In this document: piece after piece, positions 36,990 to 47,086 of the stretch
Position numbering within the stretch: position 1 is the first letter of the stretch
Layout: each line of letters starts with the position of its first letter
Source of the DNA: Cyclobacterium plantarum
Lineage (GTDB): Bacteria; Bacteroidota; Bacteroidia; Cytophagales; Cyclobacteriaceae
Direction of reading: 5' to 3'
DNA: 64,000 nucleotides
Assembly: GCF_011290685.1 (NCBI RefSeq)
Contig: NZ_JAANYN010000003.1
Location: 417,341-481,340 of the forward strand
Position numbers and translations under genes: made by a program
The notes under the pieces: generated by a model
What the model was told of the DNA's origin: nothing
Database searches by the model: none
What the model saw: only the letters and a program-made list of their open reading frames with translations

Positions 36990-37155
36990 CACAACCCCCA
37001 GTGCCGTAGGCACGACCGATATGGGTTTAAACCATAAGCTGCTGATAGACCGAAAGGAGAGATCCGTACCTACGGCACTTAAGCTTCAGGGACCGGCCTG
37101 TACCCATGGGCTGAACCCCATGGTTACCAGATTGCCCGCTCCTAACGGAGCTTTT
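36990..37155. repeat. Palindromic intergenic element (GTGCCGTAGGCAC type)
   Basis: Inverted arms AGTGCCGTAGGCACG (37000-37014) and CGTACCTACGGCACT (37065-37079) pair with one mismatch. Between and after them lie smaller palindromes: GGGTTTAAACC, CCATGGGCTGAACCCCATGG, and GCTCC-TAAC-GGAGC (37138-37151) followed by TTTT. This is the pattern of a degenerate REP/MITE-like element. Only one copy is in the window. Bases 36730-36989 and 37156-37368 hold no gene I can support; a CCCCTT/AAGGGG mini-hairpin sits near 37305. Confidence 0.55.
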
Positions 37156-37368
37156 CACCAATGGGCAAAAGGATTCACCAGGGATTCACATAGATTTTTT
37201 TTGGCAGATGAAAATGGAATTTGTCGTTGGTGGCAAAGTACAAATTCGGTTGTAAAAACTGTAAATCAAAAAAGTAAACAAAAAACCCAGATTGAACGAA
37301 ATCCCCCTTTTTAAGGGGTTAAGGGGTATTTTTTCGGCAAGGTCTTAAAATATCAATTCCTTCTCGTA

Positions 37369-40300
37369 CTACGTTTTTCGATCGAGTATTAGCTGAATGG
37401 TGTCCGCTAAGTGTTTCCTGTTCTCCGGAGAAAATAGCTCCGTATGGGTGCCTTCTACCTCATGAATGGTCAACTTTTTGACGAGAGGCTTCCATCCCAG
37501 GTACCTGAGGTCATGAAAATAATTGGTAGGAATTTTTGCCCGCAGCAAATGCACCTCTCCATCATAATAGGTCGGTTGATAGCGGTACATGGCTTCACGG
37601 TGCCTGCGTTTCAGGTCCTGCAAGGTCTGCTCAAGTGGACTCAGACCGGTATTTTCTGATTTTTTGAAAATGGACAGTAAAACGCTCTTTTTTCGCTCCC
37701 AGGAAGCTTTCTTTTTATTCAATAGAAGCTTTGGATGATGTGCCAAAAGTGAACAATCAAACCAAATCTTCTGGAATTTAAATTCCAACCTATCAAAAAA
37801 GGAATCTGGGTTTGAAGGGAAAACATAGGTATCAAGGAGGATTAGGGCCACTATCTTTTTTCCAGATCGCCGCCATTGTTTTGCCATTTCAAAGGCGATA
37901 ATGCCACCCAGGGAATAGCCTGCCAATATATATGGACCCTGATGGGCTTTACCTTCAATTTCCGCAATGTAATGTGCCGCCATGGCTTCAATACTCTCCA
38001 AGGGTTGCTCCTTACCGTCCAGACCATTTGCCTGTAGCCCAAAGACCGGTTGGTTGGGATCCAGTTTTTTAGTGAGTTCATAAAATGGCATTACATGCAA
38101 TCCGGCGCCATGCACCATAAAAAGGGGTGTTTTACTGCCTTCAGGCTTTATGGGTACCAAACTTTCCCAATGTTGCTTTTCCGTCACCTGAGACTGCATG
38201 GCCATGGAAAGATCCTTCAAAACAGGGTGCTTGAAAAATAGTGCCAGCGGAAGTTTGATACCGAACCGGCTTTCAAGTGCTGCCATTACCTGAACTGCTG
38301 CCAGAGAATGTCCACCGATTTCAAAGAAATTGTCTGTGGGGTTTACCCGAGGCAGGTGCAGTACTTTTTGCCAGGTATTCGCAATGGCCGAATCTATGGG
38401 ATTGCCTGGGCTTTCCGGATCAATATGTGGATTTGTTTCCAATCCTATTTCTGCAATTGCGGCCAGTTGCCGCCTATCCAGTTTACCGCTGGAGGTCAAA
38501 GGGAACTTCTGCAGGTACCAATACCTATCGGGTACCATATAAGCCGGCAAATGTGCTCCCAGCTTCTTTTTCCAGGAAGAGCTAACCGTTTCAGAAACTT
38601 CCATTACGTTCAATCCCAATACCTGTTGCCATTTGTTATGAGCAAAGGTCTCTGCTGTTCCGTTAATAAAACCGAAGAGCATTCCATTTCCAGCTTCAGG
38701 TTGAAGGTAAATGACGGTTACCTCCTTTAGTTTTGCTTCATTTTTCAATACCCGTTCTATTTCTTCCAATTCAACCCGGTGACCGCGGATTTTTACCTGC
38801 TGGTCGATTCTACCCAGGACGGCATATTCGCCTTCTGCCAGAGATTTTCCCAGGTCCCCGGTTTTATACATGGTATGCTCTCCGGAGGAGTCAAATGGAT
38901 CTTTCAAAAACCTTTTTTTACTTAACTCCGGCTGGTGGAGGTACCCTTTGGCTACCCCTGCCCCGGAGATGTAAACTTCTCCTTCCTGGCCCTCCGGAAC
39001 CGGGAGTCCATGTTCGTTGAGGATATAGATTTTCGTATTGGCAATTGGCTTCCCTACCGAAATCTCTTTGTCACTAGCATTTATTTCCTTAATCGTGGAA
39101 AAAACCGTAGTCTCTGTAGGACCGTAAATATTCCAAAGGGTCTTGCAGCGAAGCAATAATTTTTGGGCAAGTTCCAGGGAGAGCGCTTCTCCCCCACTGA
39201 TAATCCGCAGGTTTTCGAAACGCTTTTCCCATCCGATTTCCAGCAGCATTTTCCAATGGGTTGGCGTTGCGAAAACAGTAGTAATTTCAAATTTTTCGAA
39301 GGCCAACAGTACTTCCCTGGGATCTTTCCGCTGCCTTTCGTCCAGTACGTAACATTGGGCACCATAAACGTAAGGAAGCAGAGTTTCCAGTATGGCAATA
39401 TCGAAAGATACAGAGCTGACAGCCAGAAATCGGTCATCACGGTGAATGCCCGGTGAATCGGATACGGCGGTCAGGAAATGGTGCAGGTTGGCATGGGAAA
39501 TAACCACACCCTTTGGTTTTCCGGTAGAGCCTGAAGTGTATATAATATAAGCCGAATCCTCTGCACGGGTTTGAAGCCCGGGCTCAGAGAGGGGAAGGTG
39601 TTCTTTAGCAGCAGTAAACGTATCCCATTCAAGCAGTTTCCCTTTCAGAGCCACACCCTTGCGAAATGGCTTTCCGGAAATGGTCAGTTGGCAGCTATCC
39701 TGCAGCATGTAAAGGATTCTTTTTTCTGGAAGTCCTGTGTCTACAGGAAGGTAGGCTGCGCCGGTTTTTAGGGTTCCCAAAATGGCGATGATCATCTCAA
39801 TCGAGCGGTCCATCAGGATACCTACCACCTTTCCGGGTCCCATGCCTTTTTCGATGAGAAAATGGGCCAGTTGATTGGCAGATTGATTTAAATCATGGTA
39901 GGATAAAGCCTGCTCGTTGCAAACTACCGCAATTTTTTCAGGATCCCTTTCGGCGGCTTGGCTGATCTGCTTGTGTACAGGGATAAAATCCGATGACAAA
40001 AAGGGAGGAAGGGCTGCCGATTCGGACAACTGAGGATTAGCCTCAGGAAGGATCAGGGAGCCAATGTTCTGCTCAGGGTCCCCTGATATCCTTTCGAGTA
40101 TTTGCCGGTATTCGGTAACAAATTGACCCGGTTGATCTTCGCCAAACTTATTGGTTTTGCAGGTGATTTTGCCTTTCAGAGCTTGTCCGGTAGTAGTGAA
40201 AATCAGACTGAGGTCATACTTGGCTTTGATCTGCAGGCTGTCAAGTGCAGTGAGTTCCAGCTGTTCTCCCCAATGATATGCTTCATGCGCTACCGGACTG

Positions 40301-43300
40301 TCTTCCTGCAAGGAGCACATCACCTGAAACAGTGGATTTTGCCCGATAATTCTTTCTGTGTTGGTAGCTGCTACGATTTTCTCAAAAGGCAGGTCCTGGT
40401 TTTCAAAGGCTTCCATGCAATTGGTTTTTACCTGATCCAGGAAATCGGTGAATTTCATCCCTTTTCTGATAAAAGACCTGATGGGTAAGGGGTTGATAAA
40501 ATAGCCCAGGGCCTTTTCCAAATCCGGGTGCTGTCTCCCGGAGGTAGGTGTGCCTACACAAAGCGTTTCCCGCTCAAAAAAGCGGTGCAGCCAGACCTTA
40601 AAAGCTGCCAATAAAGTCATGTATAGGGTGACTCCCTGCTGATTGCTCATTTGTTGCAATCGATTTTTCAGATTTTCCGGAAGGACGAAGGAAAGCTCAG
40701 TACCAGCATTATCCGTATTTTGGCCGCTGTATTCTCCTTCTCTATTCATGAGAGGTGTTATTCCCCTTAGTTTTGATGTCCAATACTCAAGCTGCGGTTG
40801 CAGCGTCTTTTCGGTAAGGTATTTCCGCTGCCAAAGGGCAAAATCCCGGTATTGAACCGGTGGGCTCAGGACACATTTTTCTCCTTTACACGCTGCTTTG
40901 TAAAAATCTGCCAGTTCTTCCAGGAATAAAGGAAGCGACCAGCCGTCAAAAGCAATATGGTGAAAGGTGATTACCAGAACAGCTTCCATAGGACCAGCCG
41001 TTAACAGCCCGGCGCGTAACATATAATCCCTGCTCAAATCAAATGGCGCAGTGTTCATCGATTGGATCTGCGCATGTAAATCTTCATCAGAGATGGGTGA
41101 GCTTTTCGCCAATTTCCAATTTCCAGGGTCCATCACCTGCTGATAAGGTTTGCCATCCTTCTGTCGTATGACGGTACGCAGCACCTCGTGCCGGAGAAGC
41201 ATTTGTTTCAGCGCCTTTTCCAAAGCCACCGGATCAATAGCTCCTTTCAACCTGAGAACAAGGGGAATATGGTACTGGTCCGAACCTTCAAGCAGGTCAA
41301 TGACCCATAAACTTTCCTGGCTGTAGGAGAGAGGGACTTCTCCGATTTGCTTTGCCTCAGTTGTTTTGATGGGAGGTAAAGCCTTTTTCTGGCCATTTGA
41401 CCTGATGATTTCTGCCATCCCGGAGATGGTAGGCGCTGAAAACAAATCACCAAGACCAATGGCCGCATTCATTTCCCTGCGCACTGCAGCGAGCAATTTT
41501 ATGCCCAAAATGGAATGTCCTCCTGCTACGAAAAAATCGGTTGTCGTACTGACTTCATCCATGTTTAAAATCCTTTTCCAAATTCCACATAGGGCCAGTT
41601 CTACCGGATCAGCAGGTGGCCTGGATTCCTTAATTTCCGGAGGTAAACCCATTTCAGACAGTTTATTTCTGTCTATTTTTTTATTTGCGGTCAATGGGAG
41701 GGCAGAGAGAAACCGCCAATTTCCTGGAACCATGTACCGGGGAACCACCTTTTCCAGGCTACCGGATACGTGTTCCTTTTTCACCGGATCAGACAGCAAT
41801 GACAGGCTTTTCTCAGCCACCACATGGGCTAGCAACCGGGCTGTTCCATTTTGAGTTTTGCTCAAGGTGACTGCGGCGACTTTTACTTCCGCAAGACCAT
41901 TTAGCGCAGCTTCAATTTCTTCCAATTCAATGCGGAATCCGTTAATTTTTACTTGTTGGTCGCGTCTTCCTGAAAAAGAAATCTTTCCATCAGGAAGCCA
42001 TTTGGCCAGGTCACCTGATCGGTACATCCGTGCGCCTGGTTTTTTTGAAAAGGGATCTGGTAAAAATCTGGTGCAGGTCAATTTTGGCTGATTAAAGTAG
42101 CCTTGGGCAACGCCTTCTCCACCAATAAAAACCTCCCCTTGCAGACCAATGGGAACCGGAGCACCACTGTTATCTAAAATGTAAATGCTGGAGTGGGCAT
42201 TTGGCCGGCCGATGGTCACCTTCTGATCTTCCCGGTCCAATTTTTCCACTGTCGCCCAGACTGTGGCTTCTGTTGGGCCATACTCATTGTATAGATCCAC
42301 ATGGGGCAGGAGATTATAATGAAGGGCAACCAGAGATTCGTTCAGGCTTTCTCCCGCAACGGTCACCCTCTTTACAGGTGCATTTGCCAATAGGTTTTCT
42401 TCCAGTAAAAACCGGTAAAATGAAGGTACACAGAGGAGGGTTTCAGTTTTGTTGAGATGTAGACTGAGCTCCTCCGTGCGGTACAAATCTGCCGATGGGC
42501 AAAGCAGCAAGGTTCCACCAGCTGCCAAAGTTCCGAAAATGACCGCTACTGAGGAATCAAAAGCAAAGGAAGGAACCAGTAATGAATTTCCGATCTCCGG
42601 ATAACAGGTAATTCTACTTAAGGTAGATGTTGCCAATGCCTGGTGACTGACAGATACTCCTTTGGGCGAACCTGTGGAACCGGAGGTAAAAATGACATAA
42701 GCAGGCAATTTCGGATCTATTTGAAGCGATAAAGCCCCTGCAGATTCCAGATAAATTTGATCCATTTCACGGTCCGTCAACACCAGAGAGGTTGCTTGCT
42801 CAAAAAAGTGTAGGTGGACTGATTGACAGATCACCAGACTGGGGTGGACTGCTTCTGCCAGCAATTTGATGCGTTCTTCCGGGTACGCTGGATCAATAGG
42901 TACATAGGCCGCACCGGCTTTTAGTATACCCAGGAGGCTAATGACCATTTCTTCGGAACGGGGCAGACATACCGGTACCTTATCCCCGGTTTTCACACCC
43001 TTTCGCCGTAGGTATCGTGCCATTTGTTCACTCTTTGCCTCCAGGGCCTGATAACTGATCTTTTCTTCGCCAAATTCCAGTGCTGTAGCCGCAGGCTTGG
43101 CGAATCTTTGGTTTGCTATCATGGTCAACACGCTGTGGACGGGTATTTGTCGGTTTTTTTCCGTGTTTGGTGACTTGCTAAACTGTAGTATGATCTGCTC
43201 CTTTTCGGCTTTGTCCATCAGCGGTAGCTGATCAATAGGTAATTCTGGCGCATGGGTAATTTCATGTACCAGTTGCTGGTAGTGTCTAATAAATCGCGAG

Positions 43301-46300
43301 ATGGTATGTTGTGTGTAAAGTTGTGACTTAAATTCCACTTTTCCCTCTAGTCCTGAGCGGCACTCCCGCAATTCAAAAGTCAGGTCAAAGGTGGAAGTCC
43401 CATGGTCGGGATGCTGTTGGTTGACTTCGCAACCTTCAAGTTCCAGGGATTGTGTTAAGGCATCCTGATAGACGAACATTTGCTGAAACAAGGGATGCAT
43501 GCCTTTTATTCGGGCTATTTCCAGGGACTCAACCAGCTTTTCAAAAGGAGTTTCCTGATGTTCAAATAACTCCAGGGCATTGTTTTTCACTTCCTCAAGC
43601 ACTTTTGTAAAGGAATGATTACCATGGATTGTAGAGCGGAGCGGAAGGGTGCGTACAAAATACCCGACTAAGGGCTGGAGGTTTTCCTGCTCCCTGCCTG
43701 ATATAGCAGTACCAATACAAATGTCATTTTGCCCGGAGTACCGGTACAAAAGCACCTTAAATATAGCCAGCAGCGTCATGAACATTGTAGCGTTTCGCTC
43801 CCGGGCTATTCTTTTTACCGAATTATAAAGATCCTTGTCCAGGCTAAATCGGAGCGTTTTGCCCTCCTGCTTTTCCATCCTGGACCTTGAAAAATCCAAT
43901 GGAAGATGCAAGGGAGAAACACCTGCCAACTTTTTGTTCCAGTATTCCAGACCTGGCTTTATTGCATTTTGCCTTGCAAGGCTACGCTGCCATTGGGTAT
44001 AGTCGGCATATTGGACTTGCAATGCAGGTAATTTTATGGCATCTTTTTTCAGAGACTGCTTGTAGCCTTCGCTAAGCTCTTTTTTGATGATAGCCATGGA
44101 CCAGGCGTCCGAGACCATATGGTGCATGGCAAGGACCAGCAGGTGATGGCCTTCACTTACAGTGATTAAGGATGCCCTGAACATTCCTTCGGAACTGAAA
44201 TCAAAAGGCTTGCGAATAATGCGGATTATCTTTTCTGTTACTTTAGGATCTGAAGACCCACTATAACGAGCCTCTCCGTTTTCCCTTGTCATCCGCCATT
44301 TGGACAGTTTTCCGGGAACCTGTACCGCAGTTCCATCTTCGTTTATGGCAATGCGGCTTATCAGAATCTGGTGCCTCATTACCAGGCTTTTTAGGGCGTT
44401 TTCCAGTATATTTGGCTGCAAATCTCCTTTGATCTGGAATACCTGAGACAGGTGGTATGCCTCACTTCCTTCCAGCTGATGCAGCAACCACAAACCTTCC
44501 TGTCCATAAGAAAGCGGAAAATTATGCTGTAGATTTTGAAATCTTTCCAGTTTAATGGTCTCGTTTTCCTGGCGTTTATCTACAAGTCTGGCGAGGTATT
44601 TTATTGTGGGATGATAAAACACCTCTTTTACTGAGATTTCCTTTTTCCACTCCTGCCTGATGGCAGCTGTCAAGCGCATAGCCAACAGGGAGTTTCCCCC
44701 CATTTCAAAAATGTTATCCCCAATGCTGATTCCCTTGATACCGCTTAGATTTTCCCAGATCCGGAGTAACTTTTTTTCTAATGGATATAGGGCTACCAGC
44801 TGCTCTTTGGAGGGCTTAAACTGTGTTACCGGATCAGGAAGGGATTTTTTATCCAGTTTTCCATTGATGGTGAGGGGAAATTTATCCAGGCTATGCCAAA
44901 GTGTGGGCACCAAATGCTGCGGCAAGGAACTTTTCAGAAACTCAGTCAATTTGGACGGAGAAAGTGCTCCATTCGGAATAACATAAGCAACAATATGCTC
45001 CTGACCGTTTTCGGTGGAATATGCAGTCACCTGCGCCTGCCGGACCGATTCGTGCTTTTCCAGTTCCGTTTCTATTTCCCCAGGTTCAATGCGGAATCCC
45101 CTTACTTTAATTTGGTTATCCGTCCGGCCCAGGTATTCAAGTTGAGCATCTTTAGACCAACGGACCAGATCGCCCGTGCGGTAACATTTTTTTTCCGTTT
45201 CACTAAATGGATTTGAAATGAACCTTTCACTGGTCAATTGAGGCATATTCAGGTAGCCTCGCGCCAGGCCGTCCCCGGCGATTAACAATTCACCTGTTTC
45301 TCCTTCACCCATCAAATTCAGGTTTTCTCCCACAATGTAAACTTGTGTATTTGAGAAAGGCCTGCCTATTGGGATTTTTTCATATTTCTCAGCCAAATCT
45401 ACCTTGAAAATACACTTTCCTATGGTTGCTTCTGTGGGGCCGTAATGATTGTAAACGCTGCCTTGGTATTTTGCCTGGTGTAAGGCTTTATGTATGGCCA
45501 GCGGGAAGGGTTCTCCACCAAACAACATCACTGTTCTAGCCAGCGGAAGGTAATGATCCCGGAGGTAGCTAAGCCATAGAGAGGGAACCACCTTTACACA
45601 ATCGATTTCATGATCATTAAAATAGTTCGCAAGGACGTTTCCATTTTTGACTGCCTTATCAGCGATAATATGTAGGGCAGCACCAAGGATAAATGCGCTG
45701 TGCAACAGGGAATGCCCGGCATCGAATACCAGCGGAGACATTAGGGCAAAGGACCGGCAATTCGAAAATCCGGCAGCCTCAATGATGCCAAAACAGTGAT
45801 CCAGTAAAGCCCGGTGTTCTATCATGACGCCCTTGGGTTTGCCCGAAGATCCGGAAGTATAAATCACATAAGCCAATTGCTCCGGAACTGGCCTGGTCTC
45901 TCTATTCCATTCAGGCAAGTTGGTTGTGGGCAATCCATCGATTTCAATTGCATGCAGTCCGGGCTTTTGAGGTAATTTTCCTGTACTATCCCTGCTGAAC
46001 AACAATATCCTGGCTTCGGTATCCTCAAGGATATATTGGATTCTCGATTCCGGATAGGAGGGATCAATAGGTACATACGCCCCACCAGCCTTTAGGATGG
46101 AGACTATTCCAATTACCGATTCCAGTGACCGGTTTATTAGCACCGGTACCAGGGATTCACTTTTCACGCCCCTTTCCTGCAGCAGGTAGGCCAGCTTATT
46201 GGCCCTTGCATTAAGGGCCCCGAAAGTAATTTGCCTTTCCCCATCCACTACAGCAAGGGCCTCCGGATTTTTTTCGGCCTGCTGCTCAAATAGGTCAACT

Positions 46301-46464
46301 ATGGTTTGGCGGTCCGGATACAAGACCACTGATTCGTGCACATGGGCCTTCTTCGTTTGAACTTTATTTTTTCCTTTCCCCTTGTTTTGGCTTTCCCGGG
46401 CAATGGTACTTTGTCGCGGCAGAGGATGCCACCCGGTCAGGTTGTAATTGTTGGATGTACTCAT
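37369..46464 (-). CDS. Three-module non-ribosomal peptide synthetase (A-T-C-A-T-C-A-T-TE)
   Basis: 3,031 residues from ATG 46464; the frame is open to 46572 but that extension is not NRPS-like. Order: A1 (~55-530, YTSGSSGKPKG near 200, NHYGPTEAT near 339); carrier with GGNS592; condensation C1 (HHMVSDA, 781-787); A2 (FTSGSTGSPKG near 1260, NEYGPTEAT); carrier GGHS1651; C2 (HHIAFDG, 1835-1841); A3 (YTSGSTGKPKG near 2310); carrier GGHS2720; and thioesterase with GYS2851LGG and late EGTHTEL. Starting with A and ending with TE, it should build and release a tripeptide. Hand-read A-domain pocket residues (A1 D-A-S-K-L-G-H-I-G; A2 D-S-A-C-T-A-E-V-W; A3 D-I-L-F-I-G-I-V-F) begin with Asp, as for alpha-amino acids, but match no code I recognise. 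No E, MT or MbtH is visible here. Confidence 0.95.
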   Translation of the reverse strand: MSTSNNYNLTGWHPLPRQSTIARESQNKGKGKNKVQTKKAHVHESVVLYPDRQTIVDLFEQQAEKNPEALAVVDGERQITFGALNARANKLAYLLQERGVKSESLVPVLINRSLESVIGIVSILKAGGAYVPIDPSYPESRIQYILEDTEARILLFSRDSTGKLPQKPGLHAIEIDGLPTTNLPEWNRETRPVPEQLAYVIYTSGSSGKPKGVMIEHRALLDHCFGIIEAAGFSNCRSFALMSPLVFDAGHSLLHSAFILGAALHIIADKAVKNGNVLANYFNDHEIDCVKVVPSLWLSYLRDHYLPLARTVMLFGGEPFPLAIHKALHQAKYQGSVYNHYGPTEATIGKCIFKVDLAEKYEKIPIGRPFSNTQVYIVGENLNLMGEGETGELLIAGDGLARGYLNMPQLTSERFISNPFSETEKKCYRTGDLVRWSKDAQLEYLGRTDNQIKVRGFRIEPGEIETELEKHESVRQAQVTAYSTENGQEHIVAYVIPNGALSPSKLTEFLKSSLPQHLVPTLWHSLDKFPLTINGKLDKKSLPDPVTQFKPSKEQLVALYPLEKKLLRIWENLSGIKGISIGDNIFEMGGNSLLAMRLTAAIRQEWKKEISVKEVFYHPTIKYLARLVDKRQENETIKLERFQNLQHNFPLSYGQEGLWLLHQLEGSEAYHLSQVFQIKGDLQPNILENALKSLVMRHQILISRIAINEDGTAVQVPGKLSKWRMTRENGEARYSGSSDPKVTEKIIRIIRKPFDFSSEGMFRASLITVSEGHHLLVLAMHHMVSDAWSMAIIKKELSEGYKQSLKKDAIKLPALQVQYADYTQWQRSLARQNAIKPGLEYWNKKLAGVSPLHLPLDFSRSRMEKQEGKTLRFSLDKDLYNSVKRIARERNATMFMTLLAIFKVLLYRYSGQNDICIGTAISGREQENLQPLVGYFVRTLPLRSTIHGNHSFTKVLEEVKNNALELFEHQETPFEKLVESLEIARIKGMHPLFQQMFVYQDALTQSLELEGCEVNQQHPDHGTSTFDLTFELRECRSGLEGKVEFKSQLYTQHTISRFIRHYQQLVHEITHAPELPIDQLPLMDKAEKEQIILQFSKSPNTEKNRQIPVHSVLTMIANQRFAKPAATALEFGEEKISYQALEAKSEQMARYLRRKGVKTGDKVPVCLPRSEEMVISLLGILKAGAAYVPIDPAYPEERIKLLAEAVHPSLVICQSVHLHFFEQATSLVLTDREMDQIYLESAGALSLQIDPKLPAYVIFTSGSTGSPKGVSVSHQALATSTLSRITCYPEIGNSLLVPSFAFDSSVAVIFGTLAAGGTLLLCPSADLYRTEELSLHLNKTETLLCVPSFYRFLLEENLLANAPVKRVTVAGESLNESLVALHYNLLPHVDLYNEYGPTEATVWATVEKLDREDQKVTIGRPNAHSSIYILDNSGAPVPIGLQGEVFIGGEGVAQGYFNQPKLTCTRFLPDPFSKKPGARMYRSGDLAKWLPDGKISFSGRRDQQVKINGFRIELEEIEAALNGLAEVKVAAVTLSKTQNGTARLLAHVVAEKSLSLLSDPVKKEHVSGSLEKVVPRYMVPGNWRFLSALPLTANKKIDRNKLSEMGLPPEIKESRPPADPVELALCGIWKRILNMDEVSTTTDFFVAGGHSILGIKLLAAVRREMNAAIGLGDLFSAPTISGMAEIIRSNGQKKALPPIKTTEAKQIGEVPLSYSQESLWVIDLLEGSDQYHIPLVLRLKGAIDPVALEKALKQMLLRHEVLRTVIRQKDGKPYQQVMDPGNWKLAKSSPISDEDLHAQIQSMNTAPFDLSRDYMLRAGLLTAGPMEAVLVITFHHIAFDGWSLPLFLEELADFYKAACKGEKCVLSPPVQYRDFALWQRKYLTEKTLQPQLEYWTSKLRGITPLMNREGEYSGQNTDNAGTELSFVLPENLKNRLQQMSNQQGVTLYMTLLAAFKVWLHRFFERETLCVGTPTSGRQHPDLEKALGYFINPLPIRSFIRKGMKFTDFLDQVKTNCMEAFENQDLPFEKIVAATNTERIIGQNPLFQVMCSLQEDSPVAHEAYHWGEQLELTALDSLQIKAKYDLSLIFTTTGQALKGKITCKTNKFGEDQPGQFVTEYRQILERISGDPEQNIGSLILPEANPQLSESAALPPFLSSDFIPVHKQISQAAERDPEKIAVVCNEQALSYHDLNQSANQLAHFLIEKGMGPGKVVGILMDRSIEMIIAILGTLKTGAAYLPVDTGLPEKRILYMLQDSCQLTISGKPFRKGVALKGKLLEWDTFTAAKEHLPLSEPGLQTRAEDSAYIIYTSGSTGKPKGVVISHANLHHFLTAVSDSPGIHRDDRFLAVSSVSFDIAILETLLPYVYGAQCYVLDERQRKDPREVLLAFEKFEITTVFATPTHWKMLLEIGWEKRFENLRIISGGEALSLELAQKLLLRCKTLWNIYGPTETTVFSTIKEINASDKEISVGKPIANTKIYILNEHGLPVPEGQEGEVYISGAGVAKGYLHQPELSKKRFLKDPFDSSGEHTMYKTGDLGKSLAEGEYAVLGRIDQQVKIRGHRVELEEIERVLKNEAKLKEVTVIYLQPEAGNGMLFGFINGTAETFAHNKWQQVLGLNVMEVSETVSSSWKKKLGAHLPAYMVPDRYWYLQKFPLTSSGKLDRRQLAAIAEIGLETNPHIDPESPGNPIDSAIANTWQKVLHLPRVNPTDNFFEIGGHSLAAVQVMAALESRFGIKLPLALFFKHPVLKDLSMAMQSQVTEKQHWESLVPIKPEGSKTPLFMVHGAGLHVMPFYELTKKLDPNQPVFGLQANGLDGKEQPLESIEAMAAHYIAEIEGKAHQGPYILAGYSLGGIIAFEMAKQWRRSGKKIVALILLDTYVFPSNPDSFFDRLEFKFQKIWFDCSLLAHHPKLLLNKKKASWERKKSVLLSIFKKSENTGLSPLEQTLQDLKRRHREAMYRYQPTYYDGEVHLLRAKIPTNYFHDLRYLGWKPLVKKLTIHEVEGTHTELFSPENRKHLADTIQLILDRKT

Positions 46465-47086
46465 ATTAAAAATTGAATGGTGTTGTTGGGTAAATATTTT
46501 TGCAGGCGTTCCAATGACTTTATTTCCTCCTATCGTTACCGGCAGATCGCCAAACAGGGCTGGATTCCTCAAACCGCATCACTGTTTAATACAGGTATTG
46601 AAGCACAAGGAATTACCTTCGAAAATACCGAAAGCTGCATGACTTTAGGCATATACGAGCTATTCTGTGCAATTGGATCATTTACAGATTGAAGGCCCAG
46701 GAATCGATAAAAGATTAGTTACAGAAAAAATTTGCGATTATTTTAAACCGGAGGTTGTAACGAGTGCCCTTTTATGTCAGGGTAAAAATCCAAAAGTGCT
46801 GGTTTTGAAAATAGTGAGATTGCAATTTTTTGGATAGAAAAACTATTCTCTAAAGACAATTTACTATATCGGCAAGTTTCTGAGAGGTAATTGGTTTAAA
46901 AATGAAATCAGAACTTCTTTGGTGGCTTTTGCTCTGAACACATCGTCCGGAGAATTGGTAGAGGAGCAGGTTTTTGATATTTTTACGGTATTGTTTCTAC
47001 ATTCACAAAAAAAATTAGTTTTTTTAGCTTTAGAAATAAATAAAACTAATAAGTATACACCTGTTGTTCGCTCAAAACTAAAAAAC
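46465..47086. other. Intergenic region with a possible coding relic
   Basis: Divergent gap between the NRPS and chitinase genes. Two + strand stretches look protein-like without a full gene: about 46540-46690 (QGWIPQTASLFN, then TGIEAQGITFE) and, in another frame, 46652-46836 (QLDHLQIEGPGIDKRL, then VTEKICDYFKPEVVTSALL). I recognise neither. A weak TAGCTTTA box at 47025-47032 might serve the chitinase gene; no promoter match was found for the NRPS. Confidence 0.3.

Noticed and set aside
46465-46572. Upstream extension of the NRPS reading frame
   Set aside because: The added 36 residues do not resemble NRPS N-termini and no promoter or start context supports them.
46919-47086. Upstream start of the chitinase gene
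   Set aside because: The added residues would bury the lipoprotein signal that begins at 47087.
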